NCBI GenBank assembly: GCA_015487335.1
Contig: WFPZ01000079.1
Location: 1 to 11,067, forward strand
Source of the DNA: Paracoccaceae bacterium
GTDB taxonomy: Bacteria > Pseudomonadota > Alphaproteobacteria > Rhodobacterales > Rhodobacteraceae
DNA: 11,067 bases
Direction of reading: 5' to 3'
A program made the translations under genes and the position numbers. The notes under the pieces were generated by a model. That model did no database searches. It saw only the letters and a program-made list of their open reading frames with translations, and had not been told where the DNA came from. Within the stretch, counting starts at the first letter, position 1. Every line of letters begins with the position of its first letter. This document shows positions 1-5,725 of the stretch, one piece after another.

Positions 1-1
1 C

Positions 2-892
2 GCAAACGCAAATGCCGCAACCGGTGACCTGATCAAGGACGGCACCGAAATGACCTTCATGGAAGACGTGATCGAGGCCTCCAGGGAGGTGCCCGTCATC
101 GTCGATTTCTGGGCGCCGTGGTGCGGGCCCTGCAAGACGCTGGGCCCGGCGCTGGAAAAGGCGGTGAACGAGGCCGGCGGCAAGGTCCGGATGGTGAAGA
201 TCAACGTTGACGAGAACCAGCAGATCGCCGCGCAGCTGCGCATCCAGTCGATTCCCACCGTCTATGCCTTCGTTGACGGCAAGCCGGTGGACGGTTTCCA
301 GGGGGCCATCCCCGGCTCGCAGATCAAGGCGTTCATCGATCGCCTGGTCGCGGCCGGCAAGGGGAGCGGCCTGTCCGAGGCCATCGAGGCCGCCGAGGCG
401 ATGCTGGCCGAGGGCGCGGCGGCCGATGCCGCCCAGACCTTCGCCGCCATCCTCGAACAGGAGCCCGACAATGCCGCCGCCTATGGCGGGCTGGTGCGGG
501 CCCATATCGCGGTGGGAGATCTCGACCAGGCCGAGGCGGTGCTCAACGGTGCGCCGGCCGCAATCTCGGACACCCCCGAGATGGAGGCCGCCCACGCCCA
601 GCTGGAACTGGCGAAGCAGGCGGCCGAGGCCGGCCCGGTGAGCGAACTGCGCGCCAGGGTCGAGGCCGCCCCCGACGATCTGCAGGCCCGGTTCGATCTG
701 GCCCAGGCGCTCTATGCCGCCGGGCAGGTGCAGGAGGCGGTGGACGAACTGCTGGAAATCTTCCGCCGTGACCGCGAGTGGAACGACGGCGCCGCCAAGA
801 AGCAGCTGTTCACCATTTTCGACGCGCTGAAGCCGAACGACCCGATCGTTCTCAACGGCCGGCGGAAATTGTCGTCGCTGATATTTTCCTGA
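2..892 (+). CDS. cnoX: Chaperedoxin CnoX/YbbN: thioredoxin domain plus C-terminal TPR-like domain (5' partial)
   Basis: Thioredoxin-fold protein with a helical TPR-like C-terminal half, the architecture of CnoX (YbbN), a cytoplasmic holdase that also forms or reduces disulfides. Counting from the ATG at 50, the thioredoxin domain covers about residues 1-105 with FWAPWCGPCK at 20-29 (redox cysteines C25 and C28) and the cis-proline motif SIPT. Residues from about 110 to 280 are Ala/Glu-rich helices typical of the YbbN TPR region. The frame stays open to the left edge and encodes GDLIKDGTE just before the ATG at 50. I recall this stretch as conserved in rhodobacterial homologues, so the true start is probably upstream of the window. 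From family knowledge, E. coli CnoX lacks the CXXC pair whereas the Caulobacter protein keeps it; this one resembles Caulobacter. It leads the LON-domain and Trm112-like genes with a 26-base gap. Automated pipelines may simply call it thioredoxin (trxA). Confidence 0.9.
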   Translation, partial: ANANAATGDLIKDGTEMTFMEDVIEASREVPVIVDFWAPWCGPCKTLGPALEKAVNEAGGKVRMVKINVDENQQIAAQLRIQSIPTVYAFVDGKPVDGFQGAIPGSQIKAFIDRLVAAGKGSGLSEAIEAAEAMLAEGAAADAAQTFAAILEQEPDNAAAYGGLVRAHIAVGDLDQAEAVLNGAPAAISDTPEMEAAHAQLELAKQAAEAGPVSELRARVEAAPDDLQARFDLAQALYAAGQVQEAVDELLEIFRRDREWNDGAAKKQLFTIFDALKPNDPIVLNGRRKLSSLIFS

Positions 893-918
893 CGGCCCCG
901 ACGGGCTAGGCTGGCCTC

Positions 919-1554
919 ATGTTCAACCAGGCCAGCCTGCCGCCGGAGATCCCGGTCTTTCCCCTGCCGGGGGCGTTGCTCCTGCCGCGCGCCCGTCTGC
1001 CGCTGCACATATTCGAACCGCGCTACCTGGCGATGCTGGATGACACGCTGAAAACCGAACACCGGCTGATCGGCATGATCCAGCCCTGCCCGGCCGACCG
1101 CAAGGCGTTGCAGCGGGTGGGCTGCGCCGGCCGGGTGACGGCTTTTTCCGAAACCGAGGACGGGCGCTACATGATCACGCTTTCCGGCGTCTCGCGATAC
1201 CGGATCGCCCATGAGATCGAGGGCTTCGCCCCATACCGCAAGTGCCAGGTGAAATGGAGCGAATACGAGCAGGATCTCGGCCCCCCGGAACGTGATCCGG
1301 GGTTCGACCGCGAGGCCTTCCTGCCGCTGCTCAGCCGCTATTTCGTGGCGCAGGAGCTTCAGGCGGATTGGGAATCGCTCTCCGAGGCCGAGGACGAGCT
1401 GCTGATCAACTCGCTGGCCATGCTCTGCCCCTTCGACCCCGAGGAAAAGCAGGCTCTGCTCGAGGCGCCCACCCTGACTCGGCGGCGCGAAACGCTGGAG
1501 GCGCTGCTGGAATACGCGATGCGCGGCGGCTCCGGCGAGGAGGTGATGCAATGA
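919..1554 (+). CDS. Stand-alone LON substrate-binding domain protein
   Basis: A 211-residue protein consisting of only the N-terminal PUA-like substrate-binding domain of Lon proteases, with no AAA+ or Ser-Lys protease part. The diagnostic opening is visible: IPVFPLPGALLLP at residues 11-23 and PLHIFEPRY at 28-36, followed by the beta-rich core (RVTAFSETEDGRYMITLSG) and an acidic helical tail. Such proteins are thought to recognise damaged or specific proteins, but their role in bacteria is poorly known. The ATG at 919 directly precedes the conserved domain; only a weak AGG at 908-910 lies upstream, so translation may be partly coupled to cnoX. Its position between a chaperedoxin and a Trm112-like gene suggests a protein-quality-control operon, which is inference. 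Its stop overlaps the next start (ATGA). Confidence 0.9.
   Translation: MFNQASLPPEIPVFPLPGALLLPRARLPLHIFEPRYLAMLDDTLKTEHRLIGMIQPCPADRKALQRVGCAGRVTAFSETEDGRYMITLSGVSRYRIAHEIEGFAPYRKCQVKWSEYEQDLGPPERDPGFDREAFLPLLSRYFVAQELQADWESLSEAEDELLINSLAMLCPFDPEEKQALLEAPTLTRRRETLEALLEYAMRGGSGEEVMQ
1538..1547 (+). promoter_or_regulatory. Strong Shine-Dalgarno for the Trm112-like gene
   Basis: AGGAGGTGAT is a ten-base match to the complement of the 16S rRNA 3' end. The GGAGG core ends seven bases before the ATG at 1551. It lies inside the last codons of the LON-domain gene and fixes the overlapping start. Confidence 0.8.
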
Positions 1555-1751
1555 ACGAACCCCCCGATACCCCCCCTCGGCCCGAGTTTGACCGCCGGAT
1601 GCTCGAGGCGCTGGTCTGTCCGCTCACCCAGGGCACGCTGAGCTACGATGCCGAGCGTCAGGAGCTGATCTCGAAGAAGGCGCGCCTGGCCTATCCGATC
1701 CGCAACGGCATCCCCATCATGCTGCCCGACGAGGCCCGCCCGCTGGAGTGA
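1551..1751 (+). CDS. Trm112-like (YcaR/UPF0434-type) small protein
   Basis: A 66-residue protein of the Trm112/YcaR family. The fold signature is clear: DRRMLEALVCPLTQGTLSYD (residues 15-34), RQELIS (36-41) and LAYPIRNGIPIMLPDEAR (46-63). Trm112 in eukaryotes and archaea is a zinc-binding activator of methyltransferases; the bacterial family members are uncharacterised or only loosely linked to that role. Only one cysteine remains (C23). Where CPxC would be expected the sequence reads CPLT (T26), and the later cysteine position after ELI is S41, so a zinc site is unlikely. The start is set by the ATGA overlap and the near-perfect Shine-Dalgarno. A longer reading of this frame from 1368 runs inside the LON gene and is not real. 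It ends the operon and converges on ubiH with 19 bases between stops. Confidence 0.88.
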   Translation: MNEPPDTPPRPEFDRRMLEALVCPLTQGTLSYDAERQELISKKARLAYPIRNGIPIMLPDEARPLE

Positions 1752-1770
1752 GACGCCCGCGGCCCTGAGG

Positions 1771-2997
1771 CTAGACCGGGCGGCCCTGCAGAAGTTTCGG
1801 CAGTTCGCCGGTCAGCCCGGCGGCCTCGCGGATGAAGGCGCGGCGCAGGCCGGGCAGGGCATTGACCAGCCCCAGCCCCAGATCCCGACCCAGGCGGAGG
1901 AGAGAATTGTCATTGGAAAACAGACGGTTGATTGCATCCGTGGCCACCGCCAGCGTGGCCACGTCGAAGCGCCGCCACTGCTGGTAGCGTTCCAGCACGT
2001 CAAGCCGTCCGATGTCTTCGCCGCGCCGGCGCGCCAGCGCCAGCACCTCGGCCAGCGCGGCCACGTCCTTCAGCCCCGCGTTCAGCCCCTGGCCTGCGAT
2101 CGGGTGCACCCCGTGGGCCGCATCGCCCACCAGCGCGACCCGCTCGGCCACATAGGCATGGGCCAGCGTCAGGTTCAGCGGATAGGTGAAGCGCGCTCCG
2201 GCGAGGCCGATCTCGCCAAGGAAATCCCCGAACCGCGGGCGCAGGGCCTGCAGATAGTCCGCATCCGGCAAGGCCTGGATGCGCGCCGCTTCCTCGTGGC
2301 TTTCCGTCCAGACGATGGAAGACATGTTGCCCGGCAGCGGCAGGATCGCCAGCGGCCCCGGCGGCATGAAGAACTGATGCGCGATGCCGTGGTGCGGCTT
2401 TTCATGGGTCACCGCGCAGACCAGCGCCGTCTGCCCGTAATCCCAGCTCATGCGCCTGATTCCGCTGCGCTGCGCGGTGGCCGAGCGCCGCCCGTCGCAG
2501 CCCACCAGAAGCGCGCCCGAAAGCGCCCGCCCCGAGGCCAGTTCCACCTGCACCCCGGTCGGGCCCACCTCGTGCGCGATGACCGAATCGCCGGAGATCA
2601 GCTCGATCGAATCGCTGGCCTCGATCGCCGCGAACATGGCGCGCCGCAAGAAGCGGTCCTCTGCCATGTAGCCCATCGGGCCTTCCTCGATCTCGCCGTG
2701 GTGAAATTCCAGCACGAAAGGCGAGGGCCCCTCGCCGGCCCGCCCGTCGCTGACCTTTATCTCGAGGATCGGCTGCGCGTGCCCGGCCACCTCCGGCCAG
2801 ATGCCGATTGCCTCCAGCAGCCGTTGCGATGTCAGCGCAAGGGCATAGCCGCGCCCGTCGAAGCCCTCCGCCCCCTGGGTGGCCGGTGGCACCGGATCGA
2901 CCATGGCCACGCGAAACCCCGCCCCGGCCAGCGCCAGAGCCAGCGCCGAGCCGTTGAGCGCGCCCCCGGCTATCACGATGTCGCAGTCGAACCCCAT
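1771..2997 (-). CDS. UbiH/UbiF/UbiL-family FAD monooxygenase (ubiquinone ring hydroxylase)
   Basis: A 408-residue flavoprotein of the UbiH/Coq6 aromatic hydroxylase family, which inserts hydroxyl groups in the ubiquinone head group using NAD(P)H and O2. In order: the FAD-binding Rossmann stretch DIVIAGGALNGSALALALA (6-24), RGYALALTSQRLLEAIGIW (49-67, the family's RxxALxxxSxxLLExxGxW pattern), the DG motif GCDGRRS (166-172) and the second FAD motif VGDAAHGVHPIAGQGLNAGLKD (290-311). The length is normal. The usual central glycine of GxGxxG is alanine (A13). The same frame stays open far upstream (to 5409), but that extension is antisense to the amidase and aminotransferase. The ATG at 2997 opens directly on the Rossmann strand. 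No Shine-Dalgarno precedes it, and a candidate promoter sits so close that the mRNA may be leaderless. Which ring position it hydroxylates cannot be read from sequence, so I give no symbol. Confidence 0.9.
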   Translation of the reverse strand: MGFDCDIVIAGGALNGSALALALAGAGFRVAMVDPVPPATQGAEGFDGRGYALALTSQRLLEAIGIWPEVAGHAQPILEIKVSDGRAGEGPSPFVLEFHHGEIEEGPMGYMAEDRFLRRAMFAAIEASDSIELISGDSVIAHEVGPTGVQVELASGRALSGALLVGCDGRRSATAQRSGIRRMSWDYGQTALVCAVTHEKPHHGIAHQFFMPPGPLAILPLPGNMSSIVWTESHEEAARIQALPDADYLQALRPRFGDFLGEIGLAGARFTYPLNLTLAHAYVAERVALVGDAAHGVHPIAGQGLNAGLKDVAALAEVLALARRRGEDIGRLDVLERYQQWRRFDVATLAVATDAINRLFSNDNSLLRLGRDLGLGLVNALPGLRRAFIREAAGLTGELPKLLQGRPV

Positions 2998-3003
2998 GCG
3001 CCA

Positions 3004-3031
3004 AGTATCCCCTCCCGCGCGGGATTGTCCA
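3004..3031 (-). promoter_or_regulatory. Candidate ubiH promoter, TGGACA-N16-GATACT
   Basis: On the minus strand, TGGACA (3031-3026, five of six to TTGACA) and GATACT (3009-3004, four of six to TATAAT) are separated by 16 bases. A start six to seven bases after the -10 falls at 2998-2997, on the A of the ATG, implying a leaderless transcript. The identical hexamers and spacing occur before hspQ. Assigned by eye. Confidence 0.4.
3013..3024. repeat. 12-bp perfect palindrome in the ubiH promoter spacer
   Basis: TCCCGCGCGGGA is perfectly self-complementary and sits almost centrally in the 16-base spacer of the candidate ubiH promoter. It lies in the 81-base divergent gap shared with the amidase gene, so it is a possible operator. 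G+C-rich palindromes do arise by chance in such DNA, so function is inference. Confidence 0.35.
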
Positions 3032-3067
3032 TGGCCCGCGCTGCCGTTACCGTCGGCGCGAAGCAAC

Positions 3068-3073
3068 GGGAGG
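3068..3073 (+). promoter_or_regulatory. Shine-Dalgarno for the amidase
   Basis: GGGAGG ends five bases before the ATG at 3079 and two bases before the ATG at 3076. This favours 3079 as the start, giving MHDEWLNMTAAEL. Confidence 0.6.
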
Positions 3074-3078
3074 CGATG

Positions 3079-4410
3079 ATGCACGACGAATGGCTGAACA
3101 TGACCGCGGCCGAACTGGGCCGTGGCATCGGGCGCGGAGAGATCGACCCGGTCGCGCTGTGCGAGCTGCATCTCGCCGCCATCAACGCCCACCCCCTGAA
3201 AGAGCGCATCTATGCCCGCCTCACCGAGGAACGCGCCCTGGCCGAAGCCCATGCCGCGGCGGAGCGCGCGCGTGCCGGCCACCGGCTTTCGCCGCTCGAC
3301 GGGGTTCCCGTCTCCTGGAAGGATCTGTTCGATACCGCAGGCGTGGCCACCGAGGCGGGCTCGGCCCTGCTGGCGGGGCGGGTGCCGGAACACGATGCCG
3401 AAGCGCTGCGCAACGCCACCGCGGCGGGGCTGGTGTGTCTGGGCAAGACCCACATGTCCGAGCTGGCCTTCTCGGGGCTGGGCTACAACCCTGTCACTGC
3501 CACGCCCCCTTCGGTGAACGACGAAAAGGCCGTGGCGGGGGGCTCTTCCTCGGGGGCGGCGGCTTCGGTGGCCTTCGGGCTGGCGGCGGCGGCGGTAGGC
3601 TCCGACACCGGCGGTTCGGTGCGCATCCCGGCGGCGTGGAATGATCTGGTCGGCCTGAAAACCACCTCCGGGCGGCTGTCCCTGCAGGGCGTGGTGCCTC
3701 TGGCGGCGCGTTTCGACACCGTGGGCCCCCTGTGCCGCAGCGTCGAGGATGCGGCCCTGATGCTGGCCGCTCTCGAGGGCGGACATGCGGCCGATCTGCG
3801 CGGGGCCTCCCTGAAGGGCGCCCGCATGATGGTGCTGGAGACCGCCGCGCTCGATGATCTCCGCCCCCAGCCCCGGGCCGGTTTCGAAAGCGCGGTCGAG
3901 CGGCTGCAGGCCGCCGGCGCGCAGGTGGACTATCGCGAGGTCTCCTGCGTGGCCGAGGCGCTGGCGCTTTCGGGGGTGCTCTACACCACCGAGGCCTATG
4001 CCACCTGGCGGGACGAAATCGAGGCCGAACCCGAGAAGATGTTCGCCGAGATCCGCGAGAGGTTCCGCGCGGGGCGGCAGTTTTCCGGGGTCGATTTCGT
4101 TCGTGCCTGGCAGGAACTGGAGCGCCACCGCGCCAGCTGGGCCGAGGCGGTGGCGGGCTTTGATGCGGTGTTGATGCCCACCAGTCCGATCCTGCCTCCA
4201 GATATCGAGCGCCTGGCTTCCGACCACGACTATTACGTCACGGAAAACCTTCTGGCGCTGCGCAACACCCGCATCGGCAACCTGATGGGCCTGCCGGCTC
4301 TGACCCTGCCCACCGGGCTGCCCTCCACCGGCATCATGCTGCTGGGCCGGCCCATGGGCGAAGAGCACCTGCTGCGCCTTGGCGCGGCGGCAGAGGCGGC
4401 ATTGGCCTAA
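3079..4410 (+). CDS. Amidase signature (AS) family amidase
   Basis: A 443-residue amidase-signature hydrolase that cleaves or transfers amide groups; substrate unknown. The Ser-cisSer-Lys triad is complete and correctly spaced: K81 in SWKDLFDTAG, S156 in GGSSSGAA and nucleophile S180 in GSDTGGSVRIPA (75 and 24 residues apart, as in GatA and FAAH). The LKTTSGRLSLQGVVPLAARFDTVGPLCRSVED stretch (193-224) is also typical of the family. It resembles GatA, but no gatB or gatC lies alongside, and it is shorter than usual GatA proteins (around 480-490 residues), so it is more likely a stand-alone amidase. The start follows GGGAGG. The frame is open back to 2104, but that part is antisense to ubiH and does not look like an amidase N-terminus. 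It diverges from ubiH and lies 117 bases before the chosen start of the aminotransferase gene. Confidence 0.9.
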   Translation: MHDEWLNMTAAELGRGIGRGEIDPVALCELHLAAINAHPLKERIYARLTEERALAEAHAAAERARAGHRLSPLDGVPVSWKDLFDTAGVATEAGSALLAGRVPEHDAEALRNATAAGLVCLGKTHMSELAFSGLGYNPVTATPPSVNDEKAVAGGSSSGAAASVAFGLAAAAVGSDTGGSVRIPAAWNDLVGLKTTSGRLSLQGVVPLAARFDTVGPLCRSVEDAALMLAALEGGHAADLRGASLKGARMMVLETAALDDLRPQPRAGFESAVERLQAAGAQVDYREVSCVAEALALSGVLYTTEAYATWRDEIEAEPEKMFAEIRERFRAGRQFSGVDFVRAWQELERHRASWAEAVAGFDAVLMPTSPILPPDIERLASDHDYYVTENLLALRNTRIGNLMGLPALTLPTGLPSTGIMLLGRPMGEEHLLRLGAAAEAALA

Positions 4411-4419
4411 AAGCAACAT

Positions 4420-4436
4420 CTCGCCCCGCGAGGGGC
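4420..4436. repeat. Small hairpin after the amidase stop, with a T5 tract 14 bases beyond
   Basis: Two alternative stems share this stretch: CTCGC/GCGAG with a CCC loop, and GCCCC/GGGGC with a GCGA loop. A run of five T lies at 4451-4455, too far for a standard intrinsic terminator. It may attenuate read-through from the amidase into the aminotransferase gene, but this is weak. Confidence 0.3.
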
Positions 4437-4465
4437 CGGGAATCGCTGCGTTTTTCTGGACCGGG

Positions 4466-4479
4466 CCGGCATCTGCCGG
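4466..4479. repeat. CCGGC-ATCT-GCCGG hairpin upstream of the aminotransferase
   Basis: A perfect five-base-pair stem with a four-base loop in the 117-base gap before the aminotransferase start. No T-run follows. It could be a leader structure or a chance G+C palindrome; no function is supported. Confidence 0.25.
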
Positions 4480-4518
4480 TATCGTGCAGGCAAACGGGGC
4501 GCCATGACCCCGGTGATT

Positions 4519-4522
4519 GAGG
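4519..4522 (+). promoter_or_regulatory. Shine-Dalgarno favouring the ATG at 4528
   Basis: GAGG lies five bases before ATG 4528 (and eight before GTG 4531). The earlier in-frame ATG at 4504 has only a poor GGGG upstream and would add eight non-conserved residues. Confidence 0.5.
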
Positions 4523-4527
4523 CATTG

Positions 4528-5712
4528 ATGGTGTTTCCAGAGCGGTTCTCGAACCTGCCAGAATACGCGTTCCCGCGCCTGCGGCGGCTGCTTGACGCCC
4601 ATGCGCCGGGCGGCGAGGTCATTCACATGACCATCGGAGAGCCGCGCCACCCCTTCCCCGGCTGGGTCAGCGGCATCATCGCCGAACATGCTGAGGGTTT
4701 CGGCCGCTACCCTCCCAATGACGGCACGCCCGAACTGCTGGAGGCCATCTCCGGCTGGATCTCGCGCCGTTACGGCGTTCGCGTGGATCCGGCCAGCCGC
4801 GTCATGGCGCTCAACGGCACCCGCGAGGGGCTGTTCAACGCCGCCATCGCCCTGTGCCCCGAAAAGACGGCGCGCGGGCAGGTGCCGGTGGTTCTGATCC
4901 CCAATCCCTTCTACCAGGTCTACGCGGTGGCCGCCCTTGCGGTGGGGGCCGAGCCCGTCTTCGTGCCCGCCACCGCCGAGACCGGCTTTCTGCCCGATTA
5001 CGCATCCCTTGCGCCCGGGATACTGGAGCGGGCCGAGATCGCCTATCTCTGCTCGCCCTCCAATCCGCAGGGCGCGGTGGCCTCGCGCGAATATTGGGCC
5101 GATCTGCTGGACCTGGCCGAAAAGCACGATTTCCGCATCTTCGCCGACGAGTGCTACTCCGAGATCTATCGCGGCGCGCCGCCGCCGGGGGCCTTGCAGG
5201 TGGCGCAGGAGACAGGGGCCGACCCCGAGAGGGTGCTTGCCTTCCATTCGCTTTCCAAGCGCTCCAACCTGCCGGGGCTGCGCTCGGGCTTCGTGGCGGG
5301 TGGAGCGCAGAGCATCCGCCGCCTGCGCCAGCTGCGCGCCTACGCCGGTGCGCCCCTGCCGCTGCCGCTGCAGCGCGTCGCCGAAAGGGCATGGGCCGAC
5401 GAGGCCCATGTGGAGGAAAACCGCGCGCTTTATGCCGAGAAATACGCCCTCGCCGACGAGATCTTCGCCGATGTGCCGGGCTGCGCCGCCCCGCGGGCGG
5501 GCTTCTTCCTGTGGCTGCCGGTCGAGGACGGCGAGGCGGCGGCCCTGAAGCTGTGGAAGGAAACCGGGGTGCGGGTGCTGCCCGGCGCCTATCTGGGCCG
5601 CGAGGCAGGCGGCGAAAACCCGGGCAGGGGATATGTCAGGGTCGCCATGGTGGCCCCGAAAGACGAGATGCAGCGCGGCCTGACCAGGCTTCGCGACTGC
5701 CTTTATGCGTGA
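4528..5712 (+). CDS. dapC: Class I/II PLP aminotransferase, N-succinyldiaminopimelate aminotransferase (DapC)-like
   Basis: A 394-residue fold-type I PLP aminotransferase. The landmarks are NGTREGLFNAA (96-106, phosphate side), SPSNPQG with N179, ADECYSEIY with D207 and Y210, the Schiff-base lysine K244 in HSLSKRSNLPGLRSGF (240-255), and R371 in YVRVAM as the carboxylate-binding arginine. The SLSKRSNLPGLRSGF block and the opening FPERFSNLPEYAFPRLR are, from memory, hallmarks of the DapC subfamily, which makes N-succinyl-L,L-diaminopimelate from the 2-amino-6-oxopimelate precursor with glutamate. This is a step in lysine and peptidoglycan synthesis. The exact substrate is inference and a broader aminotransferase role is possible. 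The start at 4528 is preferred over 4504 because of GAGG and the conserved N-terminus. It lies 13 bases before ftsK, so co-transcription is likely. Confidence 0.87.
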   Translation: MVFPERFSNLPEYAFPRLRRLLDAHAPGGEVIHMTIGEPRHPFPGWVSGIIAEHAEGFGRYPPNDGTPELLEAISGWISRRYGVRVDPASRVMALNGTREGLFNAAIALCPEKTARGQVPVVLIPNPFYQVYAVAALAVGAEPVFVPATAETGFLPDYASLAPGILERAEIAYLCSPSNPQGAVASREYWADLLDLAEKHDFRIFADECYSEIYRGAPPPGALQVAQETGADPERVLAFHSLSKRSNLPGLRSGFVAGGAQSIRRLRQLRAYAGAPLPLPLQRVAERAWADEAHVEENRALYAEKYALADEIFADVPGCAAPRAGFFLWLPVEDGEAAALKLWKETGVRVLPGAYLGREAGGENPGRGYVRVAMVAPKDEMQRGLTRLRDCLYA

Positions 5713-5716
5713 GGAC

Positions 5717-5720
5717 GAGG
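5717..5720 (+). promoter_or_regulatory. Shine-Dalgarno deciding the ftsK start
   Basis: GAGG ends five bases before the ATG at 5726. The upstream in-frame ATG at 5705 overlaps the aminotransferase stop, has no Shine-Dalgarno, and would add MREDEER, so 5726 is preferred. Confidence 0.55.
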
Positions 5721-5725
5721 AACGA

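Noticed and set aside
1368..1550. Upstream extension of the Trm112-like frame (127-residue version)
   Set aside because: It runs inside the LON-domain gene in another frame; the AGGAGGTGAT ribosome site and ATGA overlap fix the start at 1551.
1752..1790. Hairpin CGCCCG/CGGGCG (1754-1759 with 1777-1782) and a 9-base direct repeat GCGGCCCTG (1759 and 1780) at the Trm112/ubiH convergence
   Set aside because: The loop is 17 bases, no T-run follows on either strand, and half lies in coding sequence; not a convincing terminator.
2104..3078. In-frame plus-strand extension of the amidase into the ubiH region
   Set aside because: It is antisense to a clear UbiH-family gene, has no amidase-like content, and a GGGAGG Shine-Dalgarno marks the start at 3079.
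2998..5409. Very long minus-strand open frame (the ubiH frame extends to 5409, 1212 residues)
   Set aside because: Beyond the ubiH ATG the frame is antisense to the amidase and aminotransferase, is rich in Arg/Gly/His/Gln, and shows no domain. Stop-free antisense frames are expected in GC-rich, GC3-biased genes.
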